Shown here: in pieces, positions 48,636 through 57,142 of the stretch
Position numbering within the stretch: the stretch's first letter is position 1
Layout: the number at the start of each line of letters is the position of its first letter
Notes under the pieces: generated by a model
What the model was told of the DNA's origin: nothing
Database searches by the model: none
Seen by the model: only the letters and a program-made list of their open reading frames with translations
Made by a program: the position numbers and the translations under genes
NCBI RefSeq assembly: GCF_963676285.1
Contig: NZ_OY781063.1
Location: 2,356,001 to 2,420,000 of the forward strand
DNA: 64,000 nucleotides
Source: an uncultured Sphaerochaeta sp.
GTDB lineage: Bacteria > Spirochaetota > Spirochaetia > Sphaerochaetales > Sphaerochaetaceae
Direction of reading: 5' to 3'

Positions 48636-50012
48636 TCATTGTTCAATGATTTTCCTCATTTCTGTCTCTGCCCAATTCATCGCTGAATCGATGGACATTT
48701 TCTCCTGGGTGATTTTGTAAAGCATTTGAGGAATGATCATTTTTGCAGTAATCTCACTGGCTGCCTCAATGCGTTTGCCTTCAACGATGCTGAAGGTTTG
48801 TACATTCTCCAAACCATCAATGATATCAGCCATTTTCTGGGTACCATAACGCTTGAACAGACCTTGAGGGTCATTCTGGAAGCGTTCATTGGTTGCAATC
48901 TCCTTCAGCATTGGATTCATGCCACCTGGAGCCATATGCAGGAAGGTGATATAGGCATTTGGGGTATAGAGGTAGCGAAGGAATTTCTTTGCGGCCGCTG
49001 TCTGTTCAGGTGTACTCTGGTTGAAGAGGCCAAAAGAGACAACCGTACCGTATCCAGCAGGAACCTTCTTCTGTACCATCGTGGCAACTTCTGTTTTATT
49101 GACAAGATCCGGGTCAAAACTCGAGCCTTTCAATTCAGAAAAATACTCGCTGGTCAGGGAACCTGCAGCAGCTTCCTGGACTGCCAAGTCGTCCATGATA
49201 TAGGTGGAGTAGAAGAACATTGCCATCTTTCCTTGCAGATAATAGTCACGAGCGCGCCAAGTTTGTGGTCCTGGTGGGTTGTATTTGGCCAACTCTGCAT
49301 AGAACTCAACTGCCTCACGCATCTCAGGAGAGTTGAAAATCAGTTCTCCTTCAGCATTGAAGAGTGCCGCACCGTTGGACATTGCAATTGGGGTGAAACA
49401 CTGTTCTGTATATGCCTCTGGTAGAGTCCCCACCAAGATTCCATATTGGTTTATCTCAGGTTTGTAGAAGCGCTTTGCTGCAGCAAGTACATCATCCCAT
49501 GTGGTTGGTGCCTTCAGTCCTTCTTTGCTGAACCAGTCACTGCGATACCAGATACCCTGGATCCATCCATGGTAAGGAAGAGCATAGTACTGATTTTTCC
49601 CGCTGGTCTCTAGGACCTTGAGTGGCCCGCTATAAAAACGATCTACGCCGATTTCCTTGATGACTTCAGTTGCACTGGTAATATCCAGCATGTTTTGTGC
49701 ACCGAAAGAAACGGCAGTTTCTGCTGGTCCTTCAAAAAGAGCAGGGAGTGATCCGGTTGCCTTAGCTGTTTGTGCTTGTGTGACAAGATTGTTCTCATCA
49801 ACAGGAATCAGATTGATGCTGATATTGGGATTCAGAGCCATGAATGTGTCGATCAGTACCTGAATGGTCGCCATTCGGTCGGATTGAGTCTCCGTAGTCC
49901 AAAATTCAATTTCCACAGGTTTTGCTTCCATGACCTCTCCCTGGGATTGTGCAAACAGTGTGCCTGTCGTCCCAAGAATAAGAACAAGAAGTATCAAGAG
50001 TCCTTTTTTCAT
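48636..50012 (-). CDS. ABC sugar transporter substrate-binding protein
   Basis: A 458-residue extracellular solute-binding protein of family 1. The signal peptide is MKKGLLILLVLILGTTGTLFA, with cleavage near AQSQG. EIEFWTTETQSDRMATIQVLI begins the mature fold, and ITSATEVIKEIGVDRFYSG and GWIQGIWYRSDWF are typical lobes. It captures the sugar in the periplasm and delivers it to the two permeases. ATG 50012 has AAAAGGAG 7 bp upstream; the longer frame from 50111 overlaps the operators and has no ribosome-binding site. The gene is first in the operon and sits behind two LacI-type operators. Confidence 0.94.
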   Translation of the reverse strand: MKKGLLILLVLILGTTGTLFAQSQGEVMEAKPVEIEFWTTETQSDRMATIQVLIDTFMALNPNISINLIPVDENNLVTQAQTAKATGSLPALFEGPAETAVSFGAQNMLDITSATEVIKEIGVDRFYSGPLKVLETSGKNQYYALPYHGWIQGIWYRSDWFSKEGLKAPTTWDDVLAAAKRFYKPEINQYGILVGTLPEAYTEQCFTPIAMSNGAALFNAEGELIFNSPEMREAVEFYAELAKYNPPGPQTWRARDYYLQGKMAMFFYSTYIMDDLAVQEAAAGSLTSEYFSELKGSSFDPDLVNKTEVATMVQKKVPAGYGTVVSFGLFNQSTPEQTAAAKKFLRYLYTPNAYITFLHMAPGGMNPMLKEIATNERFQNDPQGLFKRYGTQKMADIIDGLENVQTFSIVEGKRIEAASEITAKMIIPQMLYKITQEKMSIDSAMNWAETEMRKIIEQ

Positions 50013-50058
50013 ACAAATCTCCTTTTTGTATAGATATTCTACCCGTAAAAGTATTAAT

Positions 50059-50072
50059 CCAAAACGTTTTGG
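50059..50072. promoter_or_regulatory. LacI-type operator 1 of the transport operon
   Basis: CCAAAACGTTTTGG, a perfect 14-bp palindrome of the LacI/CcpA-type, 47 bp before the binding-protein ATG. On the minus strand it runs into TTGGAT, a possible -35 with GAATAT 17 nt later as -10, so bound repressor would block initiation. Confidence 0.8.
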
Positions 50073-50090
50073 GTATGGTTTATGTATATT

Positions 50091-50104
50091 CCGAAACGTT
50101 TTGG
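50091..50104. promoter_or_regulatory. LacI-type operator 2 of the transport operon
   Basis: CCGAAACGTTTTGG, one base from operator 1 and centred 32 bp from it (three helical turns), suitable for cooperative binding. Confidence 0.75.
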
Positions 50105-50339
50105 AAGTCAAGCTTGGAATTCTTCATATACACAAAAAAATGAAAAATATTTGTACGGTGTCATACGAAAAGAGAATCGGGATACCTCGGTAAAAGCACA
50201 CCAAGCTTCACTGCCAGAATATCTATTGTTGTATGGCAGGATGTGTGGATTATCTTTGGAAATGTTTTTTGGGTTTCCATGTGCTGTATGAACTCCTCTT
50301 GAATACAATGCAAGATACGTCTCTACTTGCAAACAATGC

Positions 50340-50368
50340 TTTAAAAAAGCGGTGGGAACGGCTATACT
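50340..50368 (+). promoter_or_regulatory. glpK promoter
   Basis: TTTAAA (50340-50345), a 17-nt spacer and TATACT (50363-50368), leaving about 15 nt of leader before the GTG start. The rest of the 280-bp gap from 50105 holds no gene I can support. Confidence 0.55.
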
Positions 50369-50389
50369 GCTTTGGTAAGGAGGTGCGTT

Positions 50390-51898
50390 GTGCGTTACAT
50401 TGGAGCTTTGGATCAAGGGACTACGAGTACCCGATTTATCATTTTCGATCAGAGTGGAAGCATTGTCTCCTCGCATCAGTTGGAGCATGAGCAGATTTTC
50501 GTAAAACCCGGTTGGGTGGAACATGATCCCTGGGAAATCTGGGACAACAGCTGTGAATGCATCAGCAAAGCACTCAAAGAGATTAATCTGAAGGGAAGCG
50601 ATATAGAAGGTATTGGAATAACCAACCAGAGAGAGACAGTAATCGCTTGGAATCCCAAGACAGGAAAAGTCTGGCACAACGCCATTGTCTGGCAGGATCT
50701 CAGGGGATCGGATTTGATTAATCGCCTGAAAGAAGAGGTCGAAGCAAGCTATCTCCAGGATCGCAGCGGATTGATCTTCAGTCCCTATTTTGCCGCATCA
50801 AAGATTGCCTGGTTGTTGGAGAATGTTGAAGGCCTGCGTGATGCTGCAGAGAAAGGTGAGGCTGTATTTGGAACAATCGATACGTGGTTGACCTGGAATC
50901 TGACCGGTGGGAAGGCGATTGTTACCGATGTGTCCAATGCCAGCCGCTATCTCTTGATGAATATTGAATCGTGTACATGGGATGATGAACTGCTTGAGTT
51001 GTTTGATGTACCTAGGCAAGCACTCCCAACCATTGTACCTTCAAGCGGCATGATCTATGGAACAACCACCCCCAGTGGTCCCCTCAGGGCAGAGGTTCCT
51101 GTCTGCGGAATCCTGGGTGACCAGCAGGCCGCTCTCTTCGGGCAGGCGTGTTTCACAGAGGGCTTGGGGAAAAGCACCTACGGCACCGGTGGCTTCCTTC
51201 TGGTAAACACCGGAGAGAAGTTGATCAAGAGTACCCAGGGACTGCTTACCACGGTTGCCTACCAGCTTGGTGACCACCGTCCCGTATATGCCTTGGAAGG
51301 TTCCATCGCAGTAGCTGGATCCTTGGTGCAGTGGGCACGTGATAATCTAAAACTGGTGGAAAATCCCCAGGAGCTGGACAAGCTGGCCTGCAGTGTGTCA
51401 GACTGCGGCGGAGTATACATCGTTCCAGCATTCAGTGGATTGTTCGCACCCTATTGGAGGTCTGATGCTCGAGGCGTCATCGCCGGTCTGACCGGGTATG
51501 TAAATCGTGCTCACCTATGCAGGGCAATCCTTGAGGCAACAGCATTCCAAGTCCATGATATCTATAAGGCCATGGAGAGGGACAGCCATATTGTGATGCC
51601 CAGTTTGAGGGTTGATGGGGGAATGACAAACAGCAAGCCGTTGATGGAGTTCCAGGCTGACCTCTTGGGAGTACCGGTTATCAGACCCTTGATCGTGGAG
51701 ACTACTGCACTCGGTGCTGCCTATGCAGCAGGGTTGTCTGTTGGGGTTTGGAAGGATTTCGATGAGCTGTCTACCTACTGGAAGGAAGGTAAACGATGGG
51801 AAGCGACTATGAGTGAGGAAGAACGCGAACAGAAAGTCCAATTCTGGAAGAAAGCGGTGAATCGTACTCTGGATTGGGAGTGCGAGGAGAAGGAGTAG
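50390..51898 (+). CDS. glpK: Glycerol kinase
   Basis: A 502-residue FGGY-family kinase that converts glycerol and ATP to glycerol 3-phosphate. It has the ATP-binding GALDQGTTSTRFIIFD (about residues 5-20), the substrate region VGWVEHDP, GITNQRET, TWLTWNLTGG, YGTGGFLLVNTG and the FGGY signature with VDGGMTNSKPLMEFQADLLG (about 404-424). GTG 50390 is the start, 7 bp after AAGGAGG and matching the family N-terminus. It heads a long co-oriented run of genes and ends 3 bp before cdaA. No glpF or glpD is in the window. Confidence 0.96.
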   Translation: MRYIGALDQGTTSTRFIIFDQSGSIVSSHQLEHEQIFVKPGWVEHDPWEIWDNSCECISKALKEINLKGSDIEGIGITNQRETVIAWNPKTGKVWHNAIVWQDLRGSDLINRLKEEVEASYLQDRSGLIFSPYFAASKIAWLLENVEGLRDAAEKGEAVFGTIDTWLTWNLTGGKAIVTDVSNASRYLLMNIESCTWDDELLELFDVPRQALPTIVPSSGMIYGTTTPSGPLRAEVPVCGILGDQQAALFGQACFTEGLGKSTYGTGGFLLVNTGEKLIKSTQGLLTTVAYQLGDHRPVYALEGSIAVAGSLVQWARDNLKLVENPQELDKLACSVSDCGGVYIVPAFSGLFAPYWRSDARGVIAGLTGYVNRAHLCRAILEATAFQVHDIYKAMERDSHIVMPSLRVDGGMTNSKPLMEFQADLLGVPVIRPLIVETTALGAAYAAGLSVGVWKDFDELSTYWKEGKRWEATMSEEEREQKVQFWKKAVNRTLDWECEEKE

Positions 51899-51901
51899 CA
51901 G

Positions 51902-52729
51902 TTGTTGGTGGTCGGCGATGCTTTGCAATCCATGATTTCATTGCTCCGTCCTGGTTTGCAGGTCGGTTTCCTTGCATGGTTGTTCTATCGATTCTACGTA
52001 ACCATTGCCCAGACGAAAGCCCAGCAGCTGGTGAAAGTCTTGGTTATAATGTTTGCGTTCTATGCAGTGAGTTATATTCTCAAGCTGGATGTGCTGCTCT
52101 GGTTTTTCCGGTATATATCCATCCCCGCGACCATCTTTATCTGCATCGTCTATCAGCCTGAGCTCAGGCGTTCCTTTACCCAGCTCTGGAGTGGCCGAAG
52201 CAGATTGTTCCGAATCGGTACCCAAACCACCAGTAGTGATCAGATTGACTCAATTCTCAACGCATGCAATGTGCTGGTGAACAAACGAAGGGGTGCATTG
52301 ATTGTGTTCCCCCGTCGTTTGGGAATCAAGAACATCACCGACAGTGGGACAAGGCTCAATGCCGACCTGTCCACCAGTTTGATCCTTACGGTATTCGACC
52401 ATGATACTCCGTTGCATGATGGGGCGATGGTTGTACAAGGCGGAAGAATACTCGCTGCAGGGTGCTATCTTCCTCTCAGTGAGCAAACAGACATCAAGAA
52501 AAGTTTTGGCACACGACATCGGGCCGCTCTTGGTTTGGCAGAGGAATCGGATGCTGTTGTCTTGATAGTCAGTGAGGAAACAGGGGCGATCAGCATGACC
52601 TATAATGCCAACCTCTACTATGACCTCGATACTGGTACCATCAAACGAATGCTGTTGGCCCTCTTCAGTTATCATGATATAACCCCAGAGGATTTGTTAC
52701 AGGAGACGGGTAGTGATGAAGCTGAATAA
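51902..52729 (+). CDS. cdaA: Diadenylate cyclase CdaA (DacA), c-di-AMP synthase
   Basis: A 275-residue membrane-bound diadenylate cyclase that joins two ATP to c-di-AMP, a second messenger for osmotic and cell-wall control. Hydrophobic segments at about residues 15-35, 40-60 and 62-80 form the anchor. The DisA_N catalytic domain has DGAMVVQGGRILAAGCYLP (DGA motif, about 176) and GTRHRAALGLAEESDAVVLIVSEETG (RHR motif, about 205). The start is TTG 51902 (AAGGAG 6 bp upstream); ATG 51932 is an alternative. The YbbR-domain gene overlaps its end, the classic cdaA-cdaR pair. Confidence 0.94.
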   Translation: MLVVGDALQSMISLLRPGLQVGFLAWLFYRFYVTIAQTKAQQLVKVLVIMFAFYAVSYILKLDVLLWFFRYISIPATIFICIVYQPELRRSFTQLWSGRSRLFRIGTQTTSSDQIDSILNACNVLVNKRRGALIVFPRRLGIKNITDSGTRLNADLSTSLILTVFDHDTPLHDGAMVVQGGRILAAGCYLPLSEQTDIKKSFGTRHRAALGLAEESDAVVLIVSEETGAISMTYNANLYYDLDTGTIKRMLLALFSYHDITPEDLLQETGSDEAE

Positions 52730-53120
52730 GTATCTGCAAGGAGCACTTTACAACTGGCCAGCCAAGGTCTTGTCCTTGGTGTTTGCCGTGTTGGTATATG
52801 CCTTCATCCAATTTTCCACCATGGGAGCGAGGGTGGTTTCCATTCCAATCGAGGTTCACCTTCCAACCACCTTGGAGGCTGAGAGCCTGGTTCCAGCCTC
52901 AATTGAAGTGAGTATCCAGGGAAATGAGGATATCATTTATCTCATCAATCCAGAATCCATTGAAGCCAGTCTTGACTTCTCATCTGTTGATGAGGCTGGT
53001 ATTGCCACCGCTCCAGTAGTCCTCAGATACGAAGAGGATGTTTTTGAGAGTGCAGGCATTGCACTACAGGCAGAGCCCCAATACTATCGGATTCTCTTTG
53101 GTGAAGGGAGCGATCTCTGA
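52716..53120 (+). CDS. YbbR-domain membrane protein (CdaR-like)
   Basis: A 134-residue protein with one N-terminal transmembrane helix (AKVLSLVFAVLVYAFIQF, about residues 17-34) and a single YbbR domain (VVSIPIEVHLPTTLE, ASIEVSIQGNEDIIYLINPESIEASLDF). It is much shorter than typical multi-repeat CdaR proteins. The link to cdaA and the overlap of 14 bp suggest that it regulates diadenylate cyclase from the extracytoplasmic side. ATG 52716 is preferred over GTG 52713. The stop overlaps the acpS ATG by 1 bp. Confidence 0.85.
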   Translation: MKLNKYLQGALYNWPAKVLSLVFAVLVYAFIQFSTMGARVVSIPIEVHLPTTLEAESLVPASIEVSIQGNEDIIYLINPESIEASLDFSSVDEAGIATAPVVLRYEEDVFESAGIALQAEPQYYRILFGEGSDL

Positions 53121-53497
53121 TGGTCAGCGGTATTGGTGTCGACGTGGTGAATATTCAACGGATGGAAAGACTCTCAGAACATGTGAAGTCCAGGATGTTT
53201 CATCCCAAGGAGCTTGAAGAGGCAAAAATGATGGCAGAGGGAGTTCAGGCTGAATTCCTTGCAGGGAGATTTGCTGCAAAGGAAGCTCTTGGGAAAGCCC
53301 TTGGCACCGGTCTTGCTCATCTATCCTTGCAGGATATCTGGGTCGAGAGAGCCATCTCTGGAAAGCCGGAACTTCATTTCAAAGGAAACGTTCAGGCATT
53401 GGTTGGAAAGAGGACTGCAATGCTCTCGATCAGTCATGACAATCCTGTTGCCATTGCAATGGTGGTTCTTCTAGGAGCTGGTGATGCCACGAACTGA
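53120..53497 (+). CDS. acpS: Holo-[acyl-carrier-protein] synthase
   Basis: A 125-residue AcpS that transfers 4'-phosphopantetheine from CoA to ACP. The N-terminal IGVDVVNIQRME (Mg-binding Asp, about residue 8), FAAKEALGKALGTG (Glu, about 57) and SISHDNPVAIAMVV near the C-terminus are the family signature. Length is normal. ATG 53120 shares its A with the previous stop. It overlaps truA by 14 bp. Confidence 0.95.
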   Translation: MVSGIGVDVVNIQRMERLSEHVKSRMFHPKELEEAKMMAEGVQAEFLAGRFAAKEALGKALGTGLAHLSLQDIWVERAISGKPELHFKGNVQALVGKRTAMLSISHDNPVAIAMVVLLGAGDATN

Positions 53498-54329
53498 TTG
53501 GAGACGTCCCCCATTGCAACAGATCGATCCCTCCCGCCGGCGTATCCGCCTGACGGTTTCGTATCATGGTTCGCACTACAGTGGTTGGCAACGGCAGCAT
53601 AACGCTCTTACCGTTGTCCAGGTTCTGGAAGAGGCTGTAAAGACCATGATTGGGGAAGATGTGGAAATTATTGGAAGTGGAAGAACAGACAGCGGGGTGC
53701 ATGCGCTTGGGCAAGTCTGTCATATGGATATACAGAACCAGAAAGTCAAAGCAGAAAAGTTTGCTCTAGCCCTGAATAGATTGCTTCCTCAGGATATCAG
53801 GATATTGGAAAGCAGCGAGGCTGACAGTACTTTTCATGCCCGCTTTACTGCAATGGCACGTATGTATCGATACTACTTCAAGAGAGAGAAGGATATGACA
53901 GCCTTCGATCAAAGCTTGGTTGCAAAGGTGAAACAATTTCCTTCACTTGAGCTGCTCAACGGGTATGCTTCCTGCATTCAGGGAACTCATGATTTTACGA
54001 CATTTACCGCCAGTGGTGATGTGTCTACCAGCAAATGGCGTGATATCTATGAATCCTACTGGAAGATGGAGACAGATCGCTGGGGTGGGGAACTCTTGAC
54101 CTATACCATTTGCGGAAATGCCTTCTTGTACAAAATGGTACGTTCCTTGGTTGGTTCGATGATGGATTTTGCTGAGTCAAACATGACGGTTGAGGAATTT
54201 TCCACTGTCCTTGCCAGCAAGGATCGCCGTAGGGTAGGACGAACTGCCCAATCATGTGGCCTGTATATGTACAGGATCAGCTACGAAGAGGCAGAGTATG
54301 CCTGGTTCGAGGAGCAGCATCATGGGTGA
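53484..54329 (+). CDS. truA: tRNA pseudouridine(38-40) synthase TruA
   Basis: A 281-residue pseudouridine synthase acting on positions 38-40 of tRNA anticodon arms. The catalytic Asp is in GSGRTDSGVHALGQVCH (about residue 66), and the closing region has NAFLYKMVRSLVGSMM and GRRVGRTAQSCGLYM-type segments. A short basic N-terminal extension (TDWRRPPLQQIDPSRRRIR) precedes the conserved LTVSYHGSHYSGWQRQ. ATG 53484 or GTG 53481 may be used. It overlaps the uracil-DNA glycosylase gene by 8 bp. Confidence 0.95.
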   Translation: MPRTDWRRPPLQQIDPSRRRIRLTVSYHGSHYSGWQRQHNALTVVQVLEEAVKTMIGEDVEIIGSGRTDSGVHALGQVCHMDIQNQKVKAEKFALALNRLLPQDIRILESSEADSTFHARFTAMARMYRYYFKREKDMTAFDQSLVAKVKQFPSLELLNGYASCIQGTHDFTTFTASGDVSTSKWRDIYESYWKMETDRWGGELLTYTICGNAFLYKMVRSLVGSMMDFAESNMTVEEFSTVLASKDRRRVGRTAQSCGLYMYRISYEEAEYAWFEEQHHG

Positions 54330-55071
54330 GCGTGAAGAGAAACGAGAACAGCTGGCTTCTGCTCTGATGGACTTTATCCATCTCTGTGATGAAGCGGAAG
54401 CTGTGATTGGCAACAAGGATGTAACCTACAGCGAACCTGTGGATTTCTCCCAGGTAGTTGATACAGTGCTCCCACTTCCCTTGGACAAGGATTCCATTCA
54501 AGGTACAAACCTCAAACAGCTAGAGTCATTGGTTGGTCGGTGTTCCAAGTGCAGGCTCAGTGAAGGACGCCTCCATACAGTTTTTGGGGAGGGTGTTGTT
54601 CCTGCCCGGCTGATGGTTATCGGAGAAGGGCCTGGTGCCGAGGAGGATGCTTCAGGACGTGCGTTTGTAGGAAGAGCGGGAAAGTATCTTGACAGCTGGC
54701 TCTCTTCCATATCCATGGACCGTGAAACCAATGTCTATATCGCCAACATTGTGAAATGCCGTCCTCCAGAGAATAGGAATCCCCAAAGTGATGAAGTACA
54801 AGCGTGCATTGGGTATCTCAAGAGACAGATCCAGCTCATTAAGCCGGAAATCATCTTGCTTGTGGGTTCAGTTGCCGCCCGTTCCCTCCTGGATGTTGCA
54901 GATGGTGTAGGAAAGTTACGTGGAAGGTTCCATCGGTATGATGGGATTCCTGTACTGGTTACTTACCACCCAGCAGGCGTATTGCGTAATCCTGAATATC
55001 GTAGACCGGTTTGGGAAGACTTGAAAAAAGTAGCAGCATATTTGAATATCCAGCTCCCCAGGAGGTCGTGA
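54322..55071 (+). CDS. Uracil-DNA glycosylase, family 4 (Fe-S type)
   Basis: A 249-residue family 4 UDG that removes uracil from DNA. The C-terminal 180 residues carry the iron-sulfur ligands CSKCRLS (about 74-77), the VKCRPPENRNP region (about 150) and CIGYL, plus the catalytic motif GEGPGAEEDASGRAFVGRAG (about 108-127) and the second motif VTYHPAGVLR (about 214). The first 70 residues are an acidic extension that is common in the family. ATG 54322 follows GAGGAG by 7 bp. The stop TGA overlaps the priA ATG by 1 bp. Confidence 0.92.
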   Translation: MGEREEKREQLASALMDFIHLCDEAEAVIGNKDVTYSEPVDFSQVVDTVLPLPLDKDSIQGTNLKQLESLVGRCSKCRLSEGRLHTVFGEGVVPARLMVIGEGPGAEEDASGRAFVGRAGKYLDSWLSSISMDRETNVYIANIVKCRPPENRNPQSDEVQACIGYLKRQIQLIKPEIILLVGSVAARSLLDVADGVGKLRGRFHRYDGIPVLVTYHPAGVLRNPEYRRPVWEDLKKVAAYLNIQLPRRS

Positions 55072-57035
55072 TGCCCAAATTTGTTGAGGTGTTGCTCGAT
55101 CTTCCCCTGGACCAGTCTTTCACCTACCAGATTCCTCTGGGTATGGAGGAGAAGGCTTGTGTGGGGCATCGGGTTGTTGTCCCCTTTGCAAGACGGGAAA
55201 TGACAGGGTATGTCATCGAGTCCCTCTCTGAGGTAGAAGCGACCTATACGATCAAGGAGATCAAGCGGGTTATTGATGATACTCCACTCTACAACAAACA
55301 AACTATTGCCTTGGCTGAGTGGATGAGTCGTTTCTACCTTTGTAGCAGAGGGGAAGCATTGAGTATGATGATCCCGGGAGGAAGGAGAGACAGCAGCATC
55401 CCTGCCTTGGAGAGTGAAGATGACCTTCTCTTTGGGCGAGTTGAGAAACTCAGTGATGAACAGCAATTTGCCATTGAAACTATTCTGAAGCGTGAAAAGC
55501 CGATGTACTATCTCTACGGTGTAACCGGCAGTGGAAAGAGTGAGGTATTCCTTCGTGTTGCTGAAGATGTCATTAAAGAAGGAAAATCTGTCATTTACCT
55601 GGTCCCGGAAATTACCCTTACCCATCAGTTGGCAAGACAGGTCACCAAACGATTTTCCCAACGGGTCGCAATCCTACACTCTGCCCTTACACCAAGCCAG
55701 CGGCTCAAGGAGTGGAAGAGGATCATATCAGGTGAGGTGGACCTGGCAATAGGGGCTCGAAGTGCAGTCTTTGCCCCATTTTCCAATCTTGGATTGATCA
55801 TTCTGGACGAGGAACATGAGAGCAGCTACAAGAGTGGCAACACTCCTCGTTACCATGCCCGTCAAGTAGCCCAGAGACGATGCCAGAGTGAAGGGGCTAC
55901 TTTGGTCATGGGGAGTGCAACGCCTTCATTGGAAGCTTGGGCCCTGATGGAGGAGAACAAGCATGTAGGTTCGCTCCAATTACGGAACCGGGTCAGCGGT
56001 GGCATCATGCCCATCATAGAGGTGGTAAACCTCTCCTATGAGAAGAACCTGATCAGCAAGACGTTGCAAGAGAGAATCAAGGAGACCCTGAACAAGAAGA
56101 AGCAGACAATTTTGTTCTTGAATAGACGAGGTTTCTCCTATTTCTTCCATTGCAATAGTTGTGGGTATGAACTACGTTGTCCACACTGTGCAGTAGCCCT
56201 TACCTATCATAAAGGCAAAGACCAGATGGTCTGTCACTACTGTGGGTATCGAACAAAACCGATGCGCTTTTGCCCTGAGTGTAACTCGCTCGATGTCAAC
56301 TATAGCGGCTTTGGCACGGAAATGGTGGAAGAGGAGATTCGCCGTCTTTTCCCCTCTGCGCGTATTGCACGATTGGATACCGATAGTGCCAAGAAAAAAG
56401 GTGAGATCGGGAAAGTAATCAAGGCTTTCAGGGATGGAGAGATTGATATTCTCCTCGGGACACAGATGGTGGCAAAAGGCCTCAATTTCCCTCTCGTGGA
56501 ATTGGTGGGAATCGTACTTGCAGATAGTGGGTTGAATATTCCTGACTTCCGTGCCCAGGAGAGGACGTTCAGCCTCTTGGTTCAGGTCTCAGGAAGGGCT
56601 GGAAGATACAATGACCAGGGAAGGGTCATTATCCAGACCTATCATCCGGAGAATCCTGCAATTCAATATGCACTGCAGTCAGATGTGGAGGGTTTTTACA
56701 CCCAAGAACTTGAGATTCGCAAGCAGACAGGATTTCCTCCCTACAGTCGATTGATCAATCTGGTATTCAGGGGACGCAATCAACAGAAAGTGGAGCAAGA
56801 GGTCCAGAAATTCTCTACACATATTGAGCAACTCACGGTCAGGGGAGGCGCAGAAGTGTTGTGTTCCAGTGAATGTCCTTTGGAGAAGATATCCTCAAAC
56901 TGGCGTTACCACTTACTGGTTTCAGGCTCCCAAGCTTCCATGGTGCATCACTTGGTAGCAAAGGCCCTCTCTGATTACACCCCCCCCAGGGGAGTCTACC
57001 TTGAGGTGGATCTTGATCCTTTGCAATTGCTCTAA
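55071..57035 (+). CDS. priA: Primosomal protein N' (replication restart helicase PriA)
   Basis: A 654-residue PriA. The N-terminal 3'-DNA-binding domain (VLLDLPLDQSFTYQIP) is followed by helicase motifs: Walker A GVTGSGKSEVF (about 158), DEEHESSYKSGNTPRYHAR (about 250) and ATPSLEAW. The Zn-binding domain has CNSCGYELRCPHC, CHYCGYRTKPMRFCPEC (eight Cys, about 360-400). QVSGRAGR (about 505) is motif VI. It reloads the replisome at stalled forks. ATG 55071 overlaps the previous stop; the frame open from 55011 is upstream readthrough. Confidence 0.96.
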   Translation: MPKFVEVLLDLPLDQSFTYQIPLGMEEKACVGHRVVVPFARREMTGYVIESLSEVEATYTIKEIKRVIDDTPLYNKQTIALAEWMSRFYLCSRGEALSMMIPGGRRDSSIPALESEDDLLFGRVEKLSDEQQFAIETILKREKPMYYLYGVTGSGKSEVFLRVAEDVIKEGKSVIYLVPEITLTHQLARQVTKRFSQRVAILHSALTPSQRLKEWKRIISGEVDLAIGARSAVFAPFSNLGLIILDEEHESSYKSGNTPRYHARQVAQRRCQSEGATLVMGSATPSLEAWALMEENKHVGSLQLRNRVSGGIMPIIEVVNLSYEKNLISKTLQERIKETLNKKKQTILFLNRRGFSYFFHCNSCGYELRCPHCAVALTYHKGKDQMVCHYCGYRTKPMRFCPECNSLDVNYSGFGTEMVEEEIRRLFPSARIARLDTDSAKKKGEIGKVIKAFRDGEIDILLGTQMVAKGLNFPLVELVGIVLADSGLNIPDFRAQERTFSLLVQVSGRAGRYNDQGRVIIQTYHPENPAIQYALQSDVEGFYTQELEIRKQTGFPPYSRLINLVFRGRNQQKVEQEVQKFSTHIEQLTVRGGAEVLCSSECPLEKISSNWRYHLLVSGSQASMVHHLVAKALSDYTPPRGVYLEVDLDPLQLL

Positions 57036-57105
57036 AACTTCTCTGCTTATAGCCCGCATCCAATAGCTATAGGAATCCTTGGAAGCGCTCATATCCGTGA
57101 TAACG

Positions 57106-57134
57106 TTGACCATTGCAACAGGTGTTGGTATAGT
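57106..57134 (+). promoter_or_regulatory. def promoter, apparently leaderless
   Basis: TTGACC (57106-57111), a 17-nt spacer and TATAGT (57129-57134). The def ATG follows 8 nt later (57143) with no Shine-Dalgarno between. It lies in the only 100-bp gap of this gene run. Confidence 0.65.
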
Positions 57135-57142
57135 TTGGTATT

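Noticed and set aside
50108..50677. 189-codon minus-strand ORF between the transport operon and glpK
   Set aside because: Half of it is antisense to glpK and the other half covers the glpK promoter region; no ribosome-binding site or family features.
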